This document shows, one piece after another, positions 26,701-42,259 of a stretch of DNA of 64,000 nt; the first letter of the stretch is position 1, and every line of letters begins with the position of its first letter. Below the pieces are notes generated by a model that saw nothing but the letters and a program-made list of their open reading frames with translations, made no database searches and was not told the DNA's origin. The position numbers and the translations under genes were made by a program. Source of the stretch: Lithospermum erythrorhizon (lineage: Eukaryota > Streptophyta > Magnoliopsida > Boraginales > Boraginaceae); the NCBI GenBank assembly GCA_019722365.1, contig JADFUC010000413.1:124001-188000 (forward strand), written 5' to 3'.

Positions 26701-27187
26701 TGGTTATGAGGAAATATTGCGAATGCCTTTTCGTCTACCAAGAAAGCTGGTATTTAATTTGACATGAAAGCTTATTGGTGCTATTTCGCTTACCAAGAAC
26801 TTATTTATCGCGAATTACCATTTATATATATTAAACCTATAAATAAAACACTATCAGATATATATAAAAACAATTACAAGTAATAAAATAATCCTCCTCC
26901 TTATTTATTATTTTCCTGCCTTTTACTTTATTCTTTAAATTTTGAGTATTACATTTTTCCCTAGTGAATATCCATAGAGTTTGAATGATTATTTTCCTTT
27001 GTTTTCAGGGGATATGCAATCCGTGGTGGTGAGTGTTAGGGAGAAAGAAGTGACACTTACATGCACAAATCCAAAGTTTAATGATGTATCATCATCACCA
27101 ACCAAAATTGGTCCATTATATAATTTGAGGTCTTCATCAACCAAATTAGCCTTAATCATGAAGCTTTTATTCTCTACCCGTGCTTAA
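16227..27187 (+). CDS. HMA-domain (heavy-metal-associated) protein with a 10.4-kb transposon-filled intron
   Basis: Three exons, 16227-16349, 16515-16596 and 27009-27187, encode 127 residues in one frame. Exon 2 ends with MSKMN plus the first base of a Gly codon, and exon 3 supplies GDMQSVVVSVREKEVTLTC. Together they complete the beta-alpha-beta-beta core of an HMA domain beginning VVFLADFRCSKCQERVAEVM. The CxxC pair (residues 53 and 56) sits where copper- or zinc-chaperone-like proteins bind metal. Small plant HMA proteins of this type are thought to carry or sense metals; the partner is unknown. Intron 1 is 165 bp. Intron 2 is 10,412 bp, with GTCAGT donor and TTTTCAG acceptor, and is occupied by nested LTR retrotransposon remains. 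Whether the gene is still spliced correctly cannot be told from sequence. Confidence 0.8.
16405..16445 (+). repeat. Short dispersed repeat, tRNA-like (copy 2)
   Basis: Matches most of 2550-2600: a CTCGAA...GATCTCGT block followed by CACTGCGAGTAATATC. It lies in intron 1 of the HMA gene. See copy 1. Confidence 0.25.
17750..18014 (+). repeat. 5' LTR of copia-like remnant
   Basis: Direct counterpart of 26703-26953. Homology is clear from about 17842 (TATTTATCGCGAATTACC) to 17990 and weaker before that. The outer border is uncertain by tens of bases. Confidence 0.55.
20692..20733. repeat. (TA)n microsatellite
   Basis: About 21 uninterrupted TA dinucleotides inside the retrotransposon-derived intron DNA. 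Likely length-polymorphic. Confidence 0.97.
21660..25310 (+). mobile_element. Ty3/gypsy-type LTR-derived sequence nested in the copia remnant
   Basis: The stretch opens with TGTAACGACCCGCCCC, the start typical of many plant gypsy LTRs. Its base composition is C-rich on this strand, unlike the flanks. It contains subrepeats at 23220-23720 and no coding frame. The right border is not sharp; composition changes back near 25300. It may be a solo or complex LTR, or two LTR fragments. Confidence 0.45.
23220..23720 (+). repeat. Degenerate tandem subrepeats (ACCGCACGCTATACCGTAG family)
   Basis: The words ACCGCACGCTATACCGTAG and ATAACGCAT, the latter followed by AAAGAGAATCATACCGCACG, recur at irregular spacing of about 60-120 bp at least five times. 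Each block pairs a 'CGCACGCTATACCG' with 'TAGTATGGCCA'. The unit itself is partly palindromic, and insertions and deletions break the period. Confidence 0.7.
25529..25670 (+). mobile_element. Two further copia 3'-tail signatures
   Basis: CTTTTTCCTTCACTAAG then TTTTTTCCCAC at about 25529-25555, and TTTCACTAG then TTTTTTTCTCAGAGAG then TTTTTCTAGTGA at about 25617-25652. These resemble the CTCTTTTTCCTTCACTA...GGTTTTTTCCCAC block that precedes the 3' LTR of many plant copia elements. They imply more than one copia insertion in this intron. Confidence 0.5.
26703..26953 (+). repeat. 3' LTR of copia-like remnant
   Basis: Direct counterpart of 17750-18014. It is preceded by ATCCAAAGTGG at about 26694-26704, a possible decayed polypurine tract. 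It ends near TATTACA at 26947-26953, only 55 bases before HMA exon 3. Confidence 0.55.
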
Positions 27188-28650
27188 TTGTTCTCTTATA
27201 GAAATGGAGATTGTATGTACAATACTAGTTCTAGTAACATTTAAAGCTAATAAAATAAAAACAGCTAAATAGTAACCAGGTATATTTTTGTCAACTTTCC
27301 TTTTTATTCGACATGTTATGATCACCTGATACCAAATGTCTCATTTCATGATGTAATATAACTACATAGTTTTTATTTATAATTGAGTGATTCGTTACTT
27401 CAAATTAAAACATGTCTGAACTTTCACCAATATGATGGCATCTTAATCAAGGCAACCAAATTGAAGAGGATAACTTTCAAACCAAACTAGTTGAAGATTC
27501 TTTTATCAAATAGTAAATTCTCCCGATGGAAATTGTATAAACTATAAATTTATAAATCAAATCACAACTTTCTTCGTCTTCTAACATACATACATTTTTT
27601 TCTGCTCTCCGTCATAATATGTACCATTTCTCCTTGAGTTACAAGATCTCAAACACATGATATCAGAAACTTGACAATTGAAGTGTGCACAGAACAAGAA
27701 AGGACCGGAACGAATATAAGATATGATATTTGAAGGGCACCGTAATTAACGTATATTACTATAATCTCAAAGATTTTAACGTTATCGATCAAAACTCCTG
27801 CTTTCGCGAACTTTGGCATGCTTGGTAGATTTTCAATTGTTTTATCATGTCCCTGAACTATACACCAGATTAATCCGGGTTCTTATCTCATTAGGCCTAG
27901 AGATTGATCAATAAGTCAATACATACCAATTTAAACATACCAATTTCTACCTGCCATCCCTTTATACCAATTTCTATGTGGATGCCGAAGTTTATAATTA
28001 TAACTACAGTAAAATTTTCACAAGTCCTTTTCTTGTCGGAATGTTTGTTGTCTCAATTATTGAGAGATCAACAAAAATTTATAAGTATTATTTTCTTTTA
28101 TATGTTATTTTAAGTTGTTAAGCATATTCACATACTCATTTTATACACCATTCCTCGCACACAAATCATGTACTTTCTATTGTTATTCAAATACACACAT
28201 TTTAAAAATATATGAGACTTGTTAACTTTTAATTATAACAAATTAAAATATGTCTCCGTCTTAAGAATTGAGAGAGGATCCGAGGTAGATTCAATACTTC
28301 AACTATTTATAGTAACTTATCAAATAAATTTGTTTTATAATTGACATAAAAATTTATATAGTAATCTCACCAACACAAATATAAAGTCGCTCAAATTCAG
28401 ACAATTTGTGTAATGCTCTATTTTTTAATTTGTTAAAATCATGACATATATTATTTATTTTTGTAAACCGCTTAAAAATAAAAATAGATCACTTATTGCT
28501 ACTCTCAACCGGCTAATTATCTTAATCATTTCCAATGCATTCACTTATTTGCTATTCAATTACTAAAATATTATTTCTACAAAAAATTGATATCTACAAC
28601 TAATTGTATAATAACACATCTCATTAGTTTAATTGTATTATTTTATATAC

Positions 28651-28781
28651 AGTAGAAACTCCTTAAACTAATAATCGATAAATTAATAAATTCTTAAATT
28701 TTTTTAACATCTTTAAATTAGCAATCGATAAATTAATAAATATTATCTGTCCCGACAATATTAATTTATAGAGTTTTTACT
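28651..28781. mobile_element. MITE with ~25-bp terminal inverted repeats
   Basis: The left end AGTAGAAACTCCTTAAACTA pairs with the right end TTAATTTATAGAGTTTTTACT (reverse complement AGTAAAAACTCTATAAATTAA), about 80% identical over 25 bases. The 131-bp element also carries an internal direct repeat, AATCGATAAATTAATAAA, at about 28674 and 28724. No coding capacity. The superfamily is not assigned. Confidence 0.7.
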
Positions 28782-28948
28782 ACTCCGTATATCATACTCC
28801 TATCAAATTTAATCTTATTTCTCATCTTTAGAATTAAATTTTTCGAACCATTCCGAAAAAAAAAAGTATGGAAGGAAAGAAATTTCCCATATAATTAGCA
28901 TCATCAATTTCAATCCATTCACCCTCTCTCTTCATTATCCAGATAAAG

Positions 28949-28962
28949 AACCCTAACCCTAA
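28949..28962 (+). promoter_or_regulatory. Double telo-box near the PRP4 kinase start
   Basis: AACCCTAACCCTAA lies 32 bases before the ATG at 28994. Telo-box motifs near the transcription start are characteristic of plant housekeeping genes, which suits a splicing kinase. Confidence 0.6.
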
Positions 28963-28993
28963 TTTCCAATTTTCCAATTAAATTGCATATTGA

Positions 28994-35135
<6,142 letters not shown>

Positions 35136-36722
35136 ACGGTGATGCGGTTTTCGCTTCAGAAATGCTGTAGAGCTTGTTCTTTGAATTATGAATTTATGAT
35201 GTTATCTGAACATATCTAGTTCTCTAATCTTTGGGTATTTATCTATCTTTTCTGGGCTGGCTTATGATTCTGGAGTGGTGTTTCTCATGGCCCAAGTCAA
35301 CTTCAAGTGATGTTTAGTTGGGAGGAGACCTCATACTTGGCGGTTCTTTCAGTGGAATGTTTTCTGTTTCTATTGTAAGATGACTTGTCAAAGGCATTTT
35401 CTTTTGTACTCATTCTTGATAGAGACATTTAACAAAGCTTTACAATAGAACTTCACTTATTTCCATAACTGTACTTAAGCCTTAGCTCCTGGAAATTCAG
35501 AGGCTATCAAAGAAACTGAGTCACTAATGTTTGTAAATATTATCATTCCTCTTCATGAAGATTCAGGGTACTTGTAGACCTGGTCGCTTTTCTGATTCCA
35601 TCTTTTCCTCTTAATTTCTTTGTCTTGGTTCAGTGATGACTTACCATTAATGGTTCCGAATTGTGATTACATTTCATGGATTATTTATTACTGCTTACTT
35701 TATTTCCTTTCCATATATCTCTTCTAATCAATAAAGGTCTTGTGAGTTTAATCAACTTTTTGGTTCAGGATAACTGCCAATGCTATGAGGCAACCATTCA
35801 GTGCTTTAGGTGCTCTAAAGGCACTTTGGAGAAGGTATCATGGTTGTCTCTAGGAGTGTACTTCAACTTATTGTCTTACTCATAATTTTAACATCGTAGT
35901 ATTTTTTTAAGTGGTAAATAGTATATACCTCGGTCCTCAATAGCTGGCTAGACTTTTAATAGGAGTATAGATATAGGAGGTGCATTCTCTAGTGACTTTT
36001 GGGTTAGCATGGGGATTGGTATATGTGCATTTTGTGGTAACTTACTTTTTAGTTGGTATTGTCTGGAGTTTAATATGCACCCGGTATCTTGGTCAGCTAT
36101 GTGATTATTGATGAATTTGAGAATTATCAAGTACCCCGTACAGTTGTGGGTTCTTGCTGACACAGGAAATCCTGTTGTTTGCTCTTTGCCCATTTTAGGA
36201 ACATATATTTTTATAGCCCAACTGCATGCATCTGTGCAACATGTCTGGATTTCATTTATTGCTTTAGTTTATTCTTTTATAGATTTATATTCTAATGAAC
36301 TTCTGTTACGTTTCATCCATGATCATCTTGGAGGAGTATATGAAATGGAGATGTTCCGGAAGTGGCCTCCAATTGTGATTAGATATGGTGAGTGGCTTTG
36401 CTTCCTTTCTACTTGCTCTATTTATATTTTGAAAAGTATTTTTCTAGTGCCAAGTCATATGAGAAGTGGGTTTAACATGTTCTTTTTAATTCGTTGGGTG
36501 CAGTTTTCATGCTTCTTGGATTTCTAGTAAGTATACCTTCTTACTTTATTAATGTGTCATTGAATGGGAGTGTTACGTTATTTCCGGTTCCTGATGGGTA
36601 CTCCTTCTTGTTTCAAATATTCTAGTCTGCCATTTGCGTCTTCTTTAGATCATGTGCTTGGCATAAATTCTATCATTGATTGTAACAACTTTGTTTATTT
36701 AAATGGTGTAGTCATCTATTCG

Positions 36723-36770
36723 ATCTGTTGTAGAAAGGATAGTTGAATCTGTTGTAGAAAGGATAGTTGA
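36723..36770 (+). repeat. Perfect 24-bp tandem duplication
   Basis: The 24-base unit starting ATCTGTTGTAGAAAGG occurs twice in a row with no mismatch, suggesting a recent slippage event. Confidence 0.95.
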
Positions 36771-37046
36771 AGAAGTTATATTCTCCAGTGATAGAATCAT
36801 CGTATTGGCTTAGCCGCTTAGCAAAAGATTCCGATATTGACTATTGGCTATGGTGGTAATATTCCAAATTGACATACTCGAAGACGGGTTATTATGATTT
36901 GTGGTTTGGTTTCTGCAGTATATTTGTGGCAAAAAATAAATTGACTCCATCATTGTGGCTTTATGTGAAATTGTTTGTCAAGGGGTTTTTCAGTTGCCTT
37001 TTAAGTAAATCAGTGTGACATTGTTCCCCTGCTATTTTTTTTTTAT

Positions 37047-37074
37047 CGGGAGCCTGAGGGCGGGAGCCTGAGGG
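37047..37074 (+). repeat. Perfect 14-bp tandem duplication
   Basis: CGGGAGCCTGAGGG occurs twice in a row after an oligo-T run. It is unusually GC-rich for this spacer. Confidence 0.95.
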
Positions 37075-38795
37075 CGATGTTTGGACCAAGTCATCATGAT
37101 TATACTGACTACTCGTAAGCAAGAACCCACATTGTAGGAAAGCATTTTATAATTCTTAGTCAAACATTATATTAGTTTGTAGTTTCGTACGTTTACAGTC
37201 GAACATTAAGCTCGTATTCATTAATTATGGACTAGGCAACATTATGGAGTGGTCTGTTTGGTTCTTGATGTTAGTAAAAGCTCCAAAAAACTATTATCCC
37301 TGAGTGGTCTATTTAGATTTTTTATGTTAGAAGCTGCAGAACTATTATCCCCGAGAAGTTGAAGGGGAAAGGTTTGTATGTATGAGACCATATTAGGTTG
37401 GTTTCCAGCAGCTATTTTCACTTTTATTTAGATTTTAGACTTGACCACATGTACAATTCCCTTTGTTCTTCTATTGATAAAGAGGGGTGAAAAGTTGTAC
37501 AATTCAATGAATTGACTTTTCATTCTAGAAACATTGTATAAGTTTCTTGTTTCATTTCATTTTTACATTGTAAATTCATTTTTGTAGCTCTTTTTTTAGT
37601 ATATGATAGTGTTATTAGAAGAGTTGTGGCCAACACCTTCTATAGTTCTATGAATGGTGAGCTGTAGAAGATAAAAGATTATACTGTAAGTGTGCAAAAG
37701 GGAATGCAAGAGTGAGTGGGTTGTAGATCTTACAAGGTTTAGTTTGTTTCGAATTATTGTAATTGATTATGTATGGAGTCTTGGCTGCTTATGTTTTTTT
37801 GTCAATTGCAAAGCATATATTACTGGTTCCTCTACATCACTTTGTTTTACACTTCTACTACCTACTTTTACAATACCTAAACTATATCATCGTTGCTTGT
37901 AAATATGAAGAGTAAAAAATGTCTTCTTGATTTTGATGTCTTCTTATGCATGCTAAATGAGTAAATGGTATGTTCATCTTGGGCATAATAATTCTAATAT
38001 GATCATCTACATCTTATTGGCTCACCATCAAATTGTACTTCGAAGACTAACCATTGCCTGCCTGGATAGGCGGTAGCCACCACCCCCATCTTCTAATATT
38101 GTTGTCGTCAACATGGATTTATATCTTGTAGAGTTTCTTGCTACACCTCTATCGTCGGTTCCTCCTATAAATTAATATCATTCGGATTTGTCTCTGATCT
38201 AAATACCAAAGTTGTGGTTGATGCTACCAGTGGTCACCATGTTTGATGATGGTTGCTACTTGCTTAAGTTCAAGAGTCTATGGTCGAGATTGATCCAGCC
38301 ACTAGAGTTGTCTTAACTCTTCTTTTAACTTGTTCTCGTCTTTCAATCTTCACAATCTTGTATTTATGAGTACATGTATACTTTGATGAGCTAGATCACT
38401 ATGCGTTTTGTCAAAACGATTTCAATACTTTTGTACTCCACAATTTTCAATTTGAAGTATTTGAAGTGTGAAACCGTCACCTTAACGGTCCCTCATGGTC
38501 CCTGTCATGGGATACCACGGAGGAGTTAATCATGGGATGTGTTAATTTGAAGTATTTTCATACTATGGTATGTAGTTATCTTGTCCATTTCATGAAGACT
38601 TACACTAGTGTTCCATTATTAAAAGATGCACCAACCGGGTTGAAAATCCCTCCATTCTCAAAATATTTACTATAATCAAAGAAATTCATCCCAACACGCA
38701 TGGTCTAATTAATGACATAGGAGTACTATAAACTGCATTGCATTTGAGACATTCACTATCTTCATCTTCGTCAAGTAAACGTAGCAAAGTAAAGG

Positions 38796-40465
38796 ATGGG
38801 AAAACTTGATGCACTATTGAGAAGAGGGTTTAAGACCAAGAAGTTTCAATCCACTGTTAACCTCGCCATTTCGAGATTAGCAGTGCTAAGGAACCAGCAT
38901 CAGTCGAGATGTTCCGTGGCCATGTCAGATGTCACGCATAATCTTAAACAAGGACACCACGAACGAGCACTTCTTCGGGTAAGCTAAGATCTTACGGTCA
39001 TTTTGTTTCTTCGTGTTCTTATGTTTTATGATCATGGTGTTCTTTTTCATGACAGGCAGAGGAAGTTGTGAAGGAGCAGAACATGCTTGATGTCTTCAAT
39101 TTGATTGAAAACTATTTCTATCTGTTGATTGATAGGGTCAGTCTTTTGGAACATGCTAAGTAGGTGCTCTTGCTATGTTTTAAATCTTTCTTGTTGCCAA
39201 TGATTACTTTTCTCCCCAATATTGTACGATGGTTATTGATTTGAGGGCTTGTGTATGTATAGGGGATGTCCTGAAGAACTGAAGGAGGCGATAGCGAGCT
39301 TGATATATGCAGCTAGAAGGTGCGGGGAGTTCCCAGAACTTCAAGCCCTTCGTGCAGTCTTTTCATCGCGATTTGGCAAGAAGTTTGCTGACCGTGCTGC
39401 TCAATTGCGCGATAATTGTGGTGTCAGTACTATGGTATGTTGTATAATATGTGATCCAGAGATGTTAACAAAGTTGAAACTATTTGAGCTAAGAATTTGA
39501 TTATAATGTATTGATTTTGTAAGCACTTTGATGCAATTCTGCAGATAATACAGAAGCTTTCGACCAGGATGCATTCGATAAAGAGCAGAATGAAGGTGCT
39601 TAGAAAAATTGCTATGGAACATAATATTGTCTTGCAGATTGATGAAGATGGTTCAATTCATCTACAAGTATGAACATTATATATGTTTATTCATTTGAGA
39701 GAACATTATTGATATTCTAAAGGATATTTGTTACTTAATCCCTTCCTTTAATAATAAAAACAAGGAAAAATCGAAGCTGATGAGAAAAAAGTGGATCAAC
39801 AGGAGACTAAGAAATCAACATGCCCTGAAGATGTAAAAATGATTGACAGAATATCAGATGCAATGAAAATCAAGGGAAAATACAAGGATGTTGTGCATGC
39901 TGCCCAAGAAGCGTTTGAGTCTGCTGCTGAAGCAGCTGCTGCAGCTAGAGCTGCTGTGGAGCTCTCTTGGTTCGAGTCACGTAATTCTGATGATCAGAAG
40001 AGTCCTACAAACAGTATGGAGCAACCCATTATTAAGGTTTCAGGATCACATGGAGTTATCAAATCAGACCCTCGAAGTAATCAAACAAACGATCCCAGGG
40101 GCGTTAGGGACCTAAATTGTGGGGATAAACTGGAGAAATTGAACCATAATGAGAAAGAAACCCTAGTTATGAGATCTCAGTCTACAGAAAGTGAAGATTC
40201 AAAAGATGGATCCAAGGAAAGCGTAGAACCTTCAGACGAAGAACAAATAAGGCCACAAGACAGAGAAGCGCTCTTTACTAGTAGTGATTATGATACCATA
40301 GACAAAGGCAGACTGTTGTTATTTGAGAGCCATATTAAAAATGAAGCTCGAAGCTCAAAGACGTTCCACAACAAGGCGAGTTACAAGAATCGAAGTGGAG
40401 ATAATGCAAGCAAAAATAGAAAAACAGAAGCTGCCGCGAAGTCCAGTTACACCTATTATCGATAG
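38796..40465 (+). CDS. IST1-like (Vps4 regulator) ESCRT-associated protein
   Basis: Five exons, 38796-38978, 39056-39159, 39263-39434, 39545-39667 and 39803-40465, encode 414 residues. IST1 proteins bind ESCRT-III and the AAA ATPase Vps4/SKD1 and tune multivesicular-body sorting; plants have a large family with long variable tails. The helical IST1 domain is clear: LLRRGFKTKKFQSTVNLAIS, RLAVLRNQHQ, ALLRAEEVVKEQNMLDVFNL, ECPEEL-like GCPEELKEAIASLIYAARRC, PELQALRAVFSSRFGKKFAD. A second helical motif, DAAQ-like VVHAAQEAFESAAEAAAAAR, lies in exon 5 and is typical of plant members. The rest of the tail is polar and low in motifs. The start of exon 5 at 39803 keeps the frame; an AG at 39763-39764 would cause an early stop. 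Confidence 0.92.
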
Positions 40466-41552
40466 CAAGCTATATGCCTATATGAAATACAGTATTAAAC
40501 ATGAGTATTCAATATGAATTGCAGTGTTGTTAGTATATATGCCTAATATGTCATAACAAATTTTGGGTGCCAATTATTTTCTTTGTCAAGAATGTCCATA
40601 TGATGAGAGGTCCTATTGGTATGTAATGTATTGATTAAATTTCGTGATGTTCAGTTTTTTGTAATGTTTTTGGAGATTGTTTGACATTTCTTTATGTTCA
40701 TAGAGTTGAAGGTTTGCATATAATAAAGTGTATTACAGGATCAATGGAATGATGTTATTATTCCAATAATTTCCACTAGTCTGCTGTGTTAGGGGATGAT
40801 ACATAATCATGATGGTCAAATCCGATAGTACTAAGTTTAACTTTATATCTAAAATATTAATGATGGTCAAAATTTGTTATGACATATTAGGCAAGAAATT
40901 TTAATATTTATTTCATTCTTTTTTAGATTTCTCACTCATAAAATTAAGCAAAAAAACTAATTCCTTGGTTCAATTCTTTCAAACTCATTGAATTCTTTTT
41001 CAAGTATAATTCTTTCGAATTTTGGTCTAGACGCTCCATGAAAAATCCTCCCAATAAATATAAAGCATAGAAATAAATTAGCAGAATGTTATGGCAATTA
41101 AAATACAATTCAATAATCATTCTATGGCATCTAATACCAATTTTGCTTTGAAAATAAACAAATTTGTTGAGTAATTATTGGTGACCAAAATTTTAAACGA
41201 AATCCATTTCTGTTCCCCATATGTCCAGCAGGGATTCTTAACCATCCTCACAACACTTTCTTAAACATTCATAAATAAATAAATGTAAATTAAAGATTCA
41301 CATCAGGAATCTCAAGATTTTCCTTCTGGTAATTTTTAAAAAAATGACGTTAAACATTCTTGGAAGGTCATTAAAACGACAAAGAAGCAACATAACAATT
41401 ATGATCCAAAAACCAATATTACATATCAATTTCATTTATTTTATGAATAACAGAAACAACTTATATGATAACCATCAGCTCGAAGCATCCGGTTATCGAT
41501 ACATCAGTCCTTTAGATGAACAGTAATCTGCAGAATGCTAAAAGATAATAAA
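40466..41552. other. Intergenic spacer between convergent genes
   Basis: 3' flanks of the IST1-like gene (+) and the MADS-box gene (-). AT-rich, no gene seen. CATATTAGGCA-type words occur at about 40540 and 40888 in opposite orientation. Confidence 0.5.
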
Positions 41553-42194
41553 TCAGGGGCACTGAGTACCAGTCTCAGCAGTGGTCTCTTGGTTAGTCTT
41601 CGCCAGACTGCTGCCAGAAGCACCCGTCCCTTGGTCATTCGCCATGCTGCTAGAGACAACAGGCACACCTGCAACCACAGAGCTAACGGGTTCCAAAGAT
41701 GAAACATCAGCATCAGTCGACTGAGGTTGTGCGTTCTTTTTCCTCCTTTGAATTTCTGCTCCATGCATTTTGATATCTTCACCAGTGATTGACAATAGAA
41801 TGTCAAGTTCTTCCTCTCCAAGCTCCTTGAGGATGGTCCTATCACTCAGCGCTTGAAACAACAAAAATTCTGCATACATTTTGGCATTCTCTTTCTTAAT
41901 CTGTGCCAGACTCGCCTTCAGTGAAATTAGTTTATTCAAGAGAAACTTCTTTCGAATAACTATCTGTCTCTTCCGTTTGGCCTCAGGACTTTTGAGATAC
42001 CGAACCAACCTCCGTTTTGCCACTTCAGGAGATGGCCATCCAATGATCTCACTTCCACCTGGCTTCGCTATAAGTATTCCTACTTTGGCATCACAAGAAG
42101 TAGAGATCTTTCTAGCTTCCTTGAACAAAGCAGCTACCTTCTGCTTAAACAAGGCCATTCTTCTTTTCTCACTTAGAATCACATTGGAAGCCAT
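41553..42194 (-). CDS. Type I MADS-box protein, M-gamma-like, with shortened N-terminus
   Basis: A single uninterrupted minus-strand frame encodes 213 residues. Single-exon genes of about this size are usual for type I MADS-box factors, many of which act in the female gametophyte and endosperm as heterodimers. The MADS core reads SEKRRMALFKQKVAALFKEA and KISTSCDAKVGILIAKPGGS. It is followed by GWPSPEVAKRRLVRYL, the W-P-S-P-E motif typical of the M-gamma group (AGL80-like). A heptad-like helical region, KFLLNKLISLKASLAQIKKE, and a Ser/Thr-rich tail follow. Normal members start with about 10-15 more residues of basic DNA-contacting sequence (MGR-K type) before the KRR. Here the ATG lies very close to it. 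DNA binding may be altered. Confidence 0.85.
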   Translation of the reverse strand: MASNVILSEKRRMALFKQKVAALFKEARKISTSCDAKVGILIAKPGGSEIIGWPSPEVAKRRLVRYLKSPEAKRKRQIVIRKKFLLNKLISLKASLAQIKKENAKMYAEFLLFQALSDRTILKELGEEELDILLSITGEDIKMHGAEIQRRKKNAQPQSTDADVSSLEPVSSVVAGVPVVSSSMANDQGTGASGSSLAKTNQETTAETGTQCP

Positions 42195-42251
42195 ATTTTT
42201 TTTTCAATGTAGAATTGTTTTCTGATACACTCACCTTCTTCTATGAGAGGG

Positions 42252-42259
42252 TTTATATA
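42252..42259 (-). promoter_or_regulatory. TATA box of the MADS-box gene
   Basis: On the minus strand the sequence reads CTATATAAACC, with TATATAAA at 42252-42259. It lies 58 bases upstream of the ATG at 42194 and suggests a very short 5' leader. This supports the chosen start. Confidence 0.6.

Larger units (their letters stand above)
17750..26953 (+). mobile_element. Ty1/copia-like LTR retrotransposon remnant, nested, in HMA intron 2
   Basis: Two direct repeats about 250-265 bp long bound this stretch, at about 17750-18014 and 26703-26953. Shared landmarks include the TATTTATCGCGAATTACC word, ATAAA and CACTATCAGATATATATA, and a CCTTTTACTT block near their ends. After the 5' copy, ATCAAAGAC at about 18016-18024 resembles a decayed initiator-tRNA primer-binding site. 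Before the 3' copy, a frame at about 26386-26490 reads LRDNPTDIFIKSRPYLKDS, like the last motif of copia reverse transcriptase/RNase H polyproteins (DNxADxFTK). It is followed by the copia tail words CTCTTTTTCCTTAATCATG and GTTTTATCCC. Internal gag and pol are otherwise unreadable. Old, non-autonomous remnant. Confidence 0.6.
27188..28993. other. Intergenic spacer between HMA and PRP4 kinase genes
   Basis: AT-rich. It holds a MITE at 28651-28781 and a telo-box just before the PRP4 kinase start. No coding sequence is seen. Confidence 0.55.
35136..38795. other. Intergenic spacer with short duplications
   Basis: No gene is supported. T-rich DNA next to the PRP4 kinase stop is probably its 3' UTR. 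Exon-like pieces flanked by splice-site-like words occur at about 35768-35835 and 36290-36390, but they do not join into a recognisable protein. Two perfect short tandem duplications are listed separately. Confidence 0.5.

Noticed and set aside
36108..36527. 139-codon plus-strand frame downstream of the PRP4 kinase gene
   Set aside because: Composition is that of T-rich noncoding DNA and no family is recognisable; parts may be UTR exons but not a protein.
41881..42225. 114-codon plus-strand frame across the MADS-box gene
   Set aside because: It is a mirror of the MADS-box coding strand; the minus strand carries the recognisable domain.
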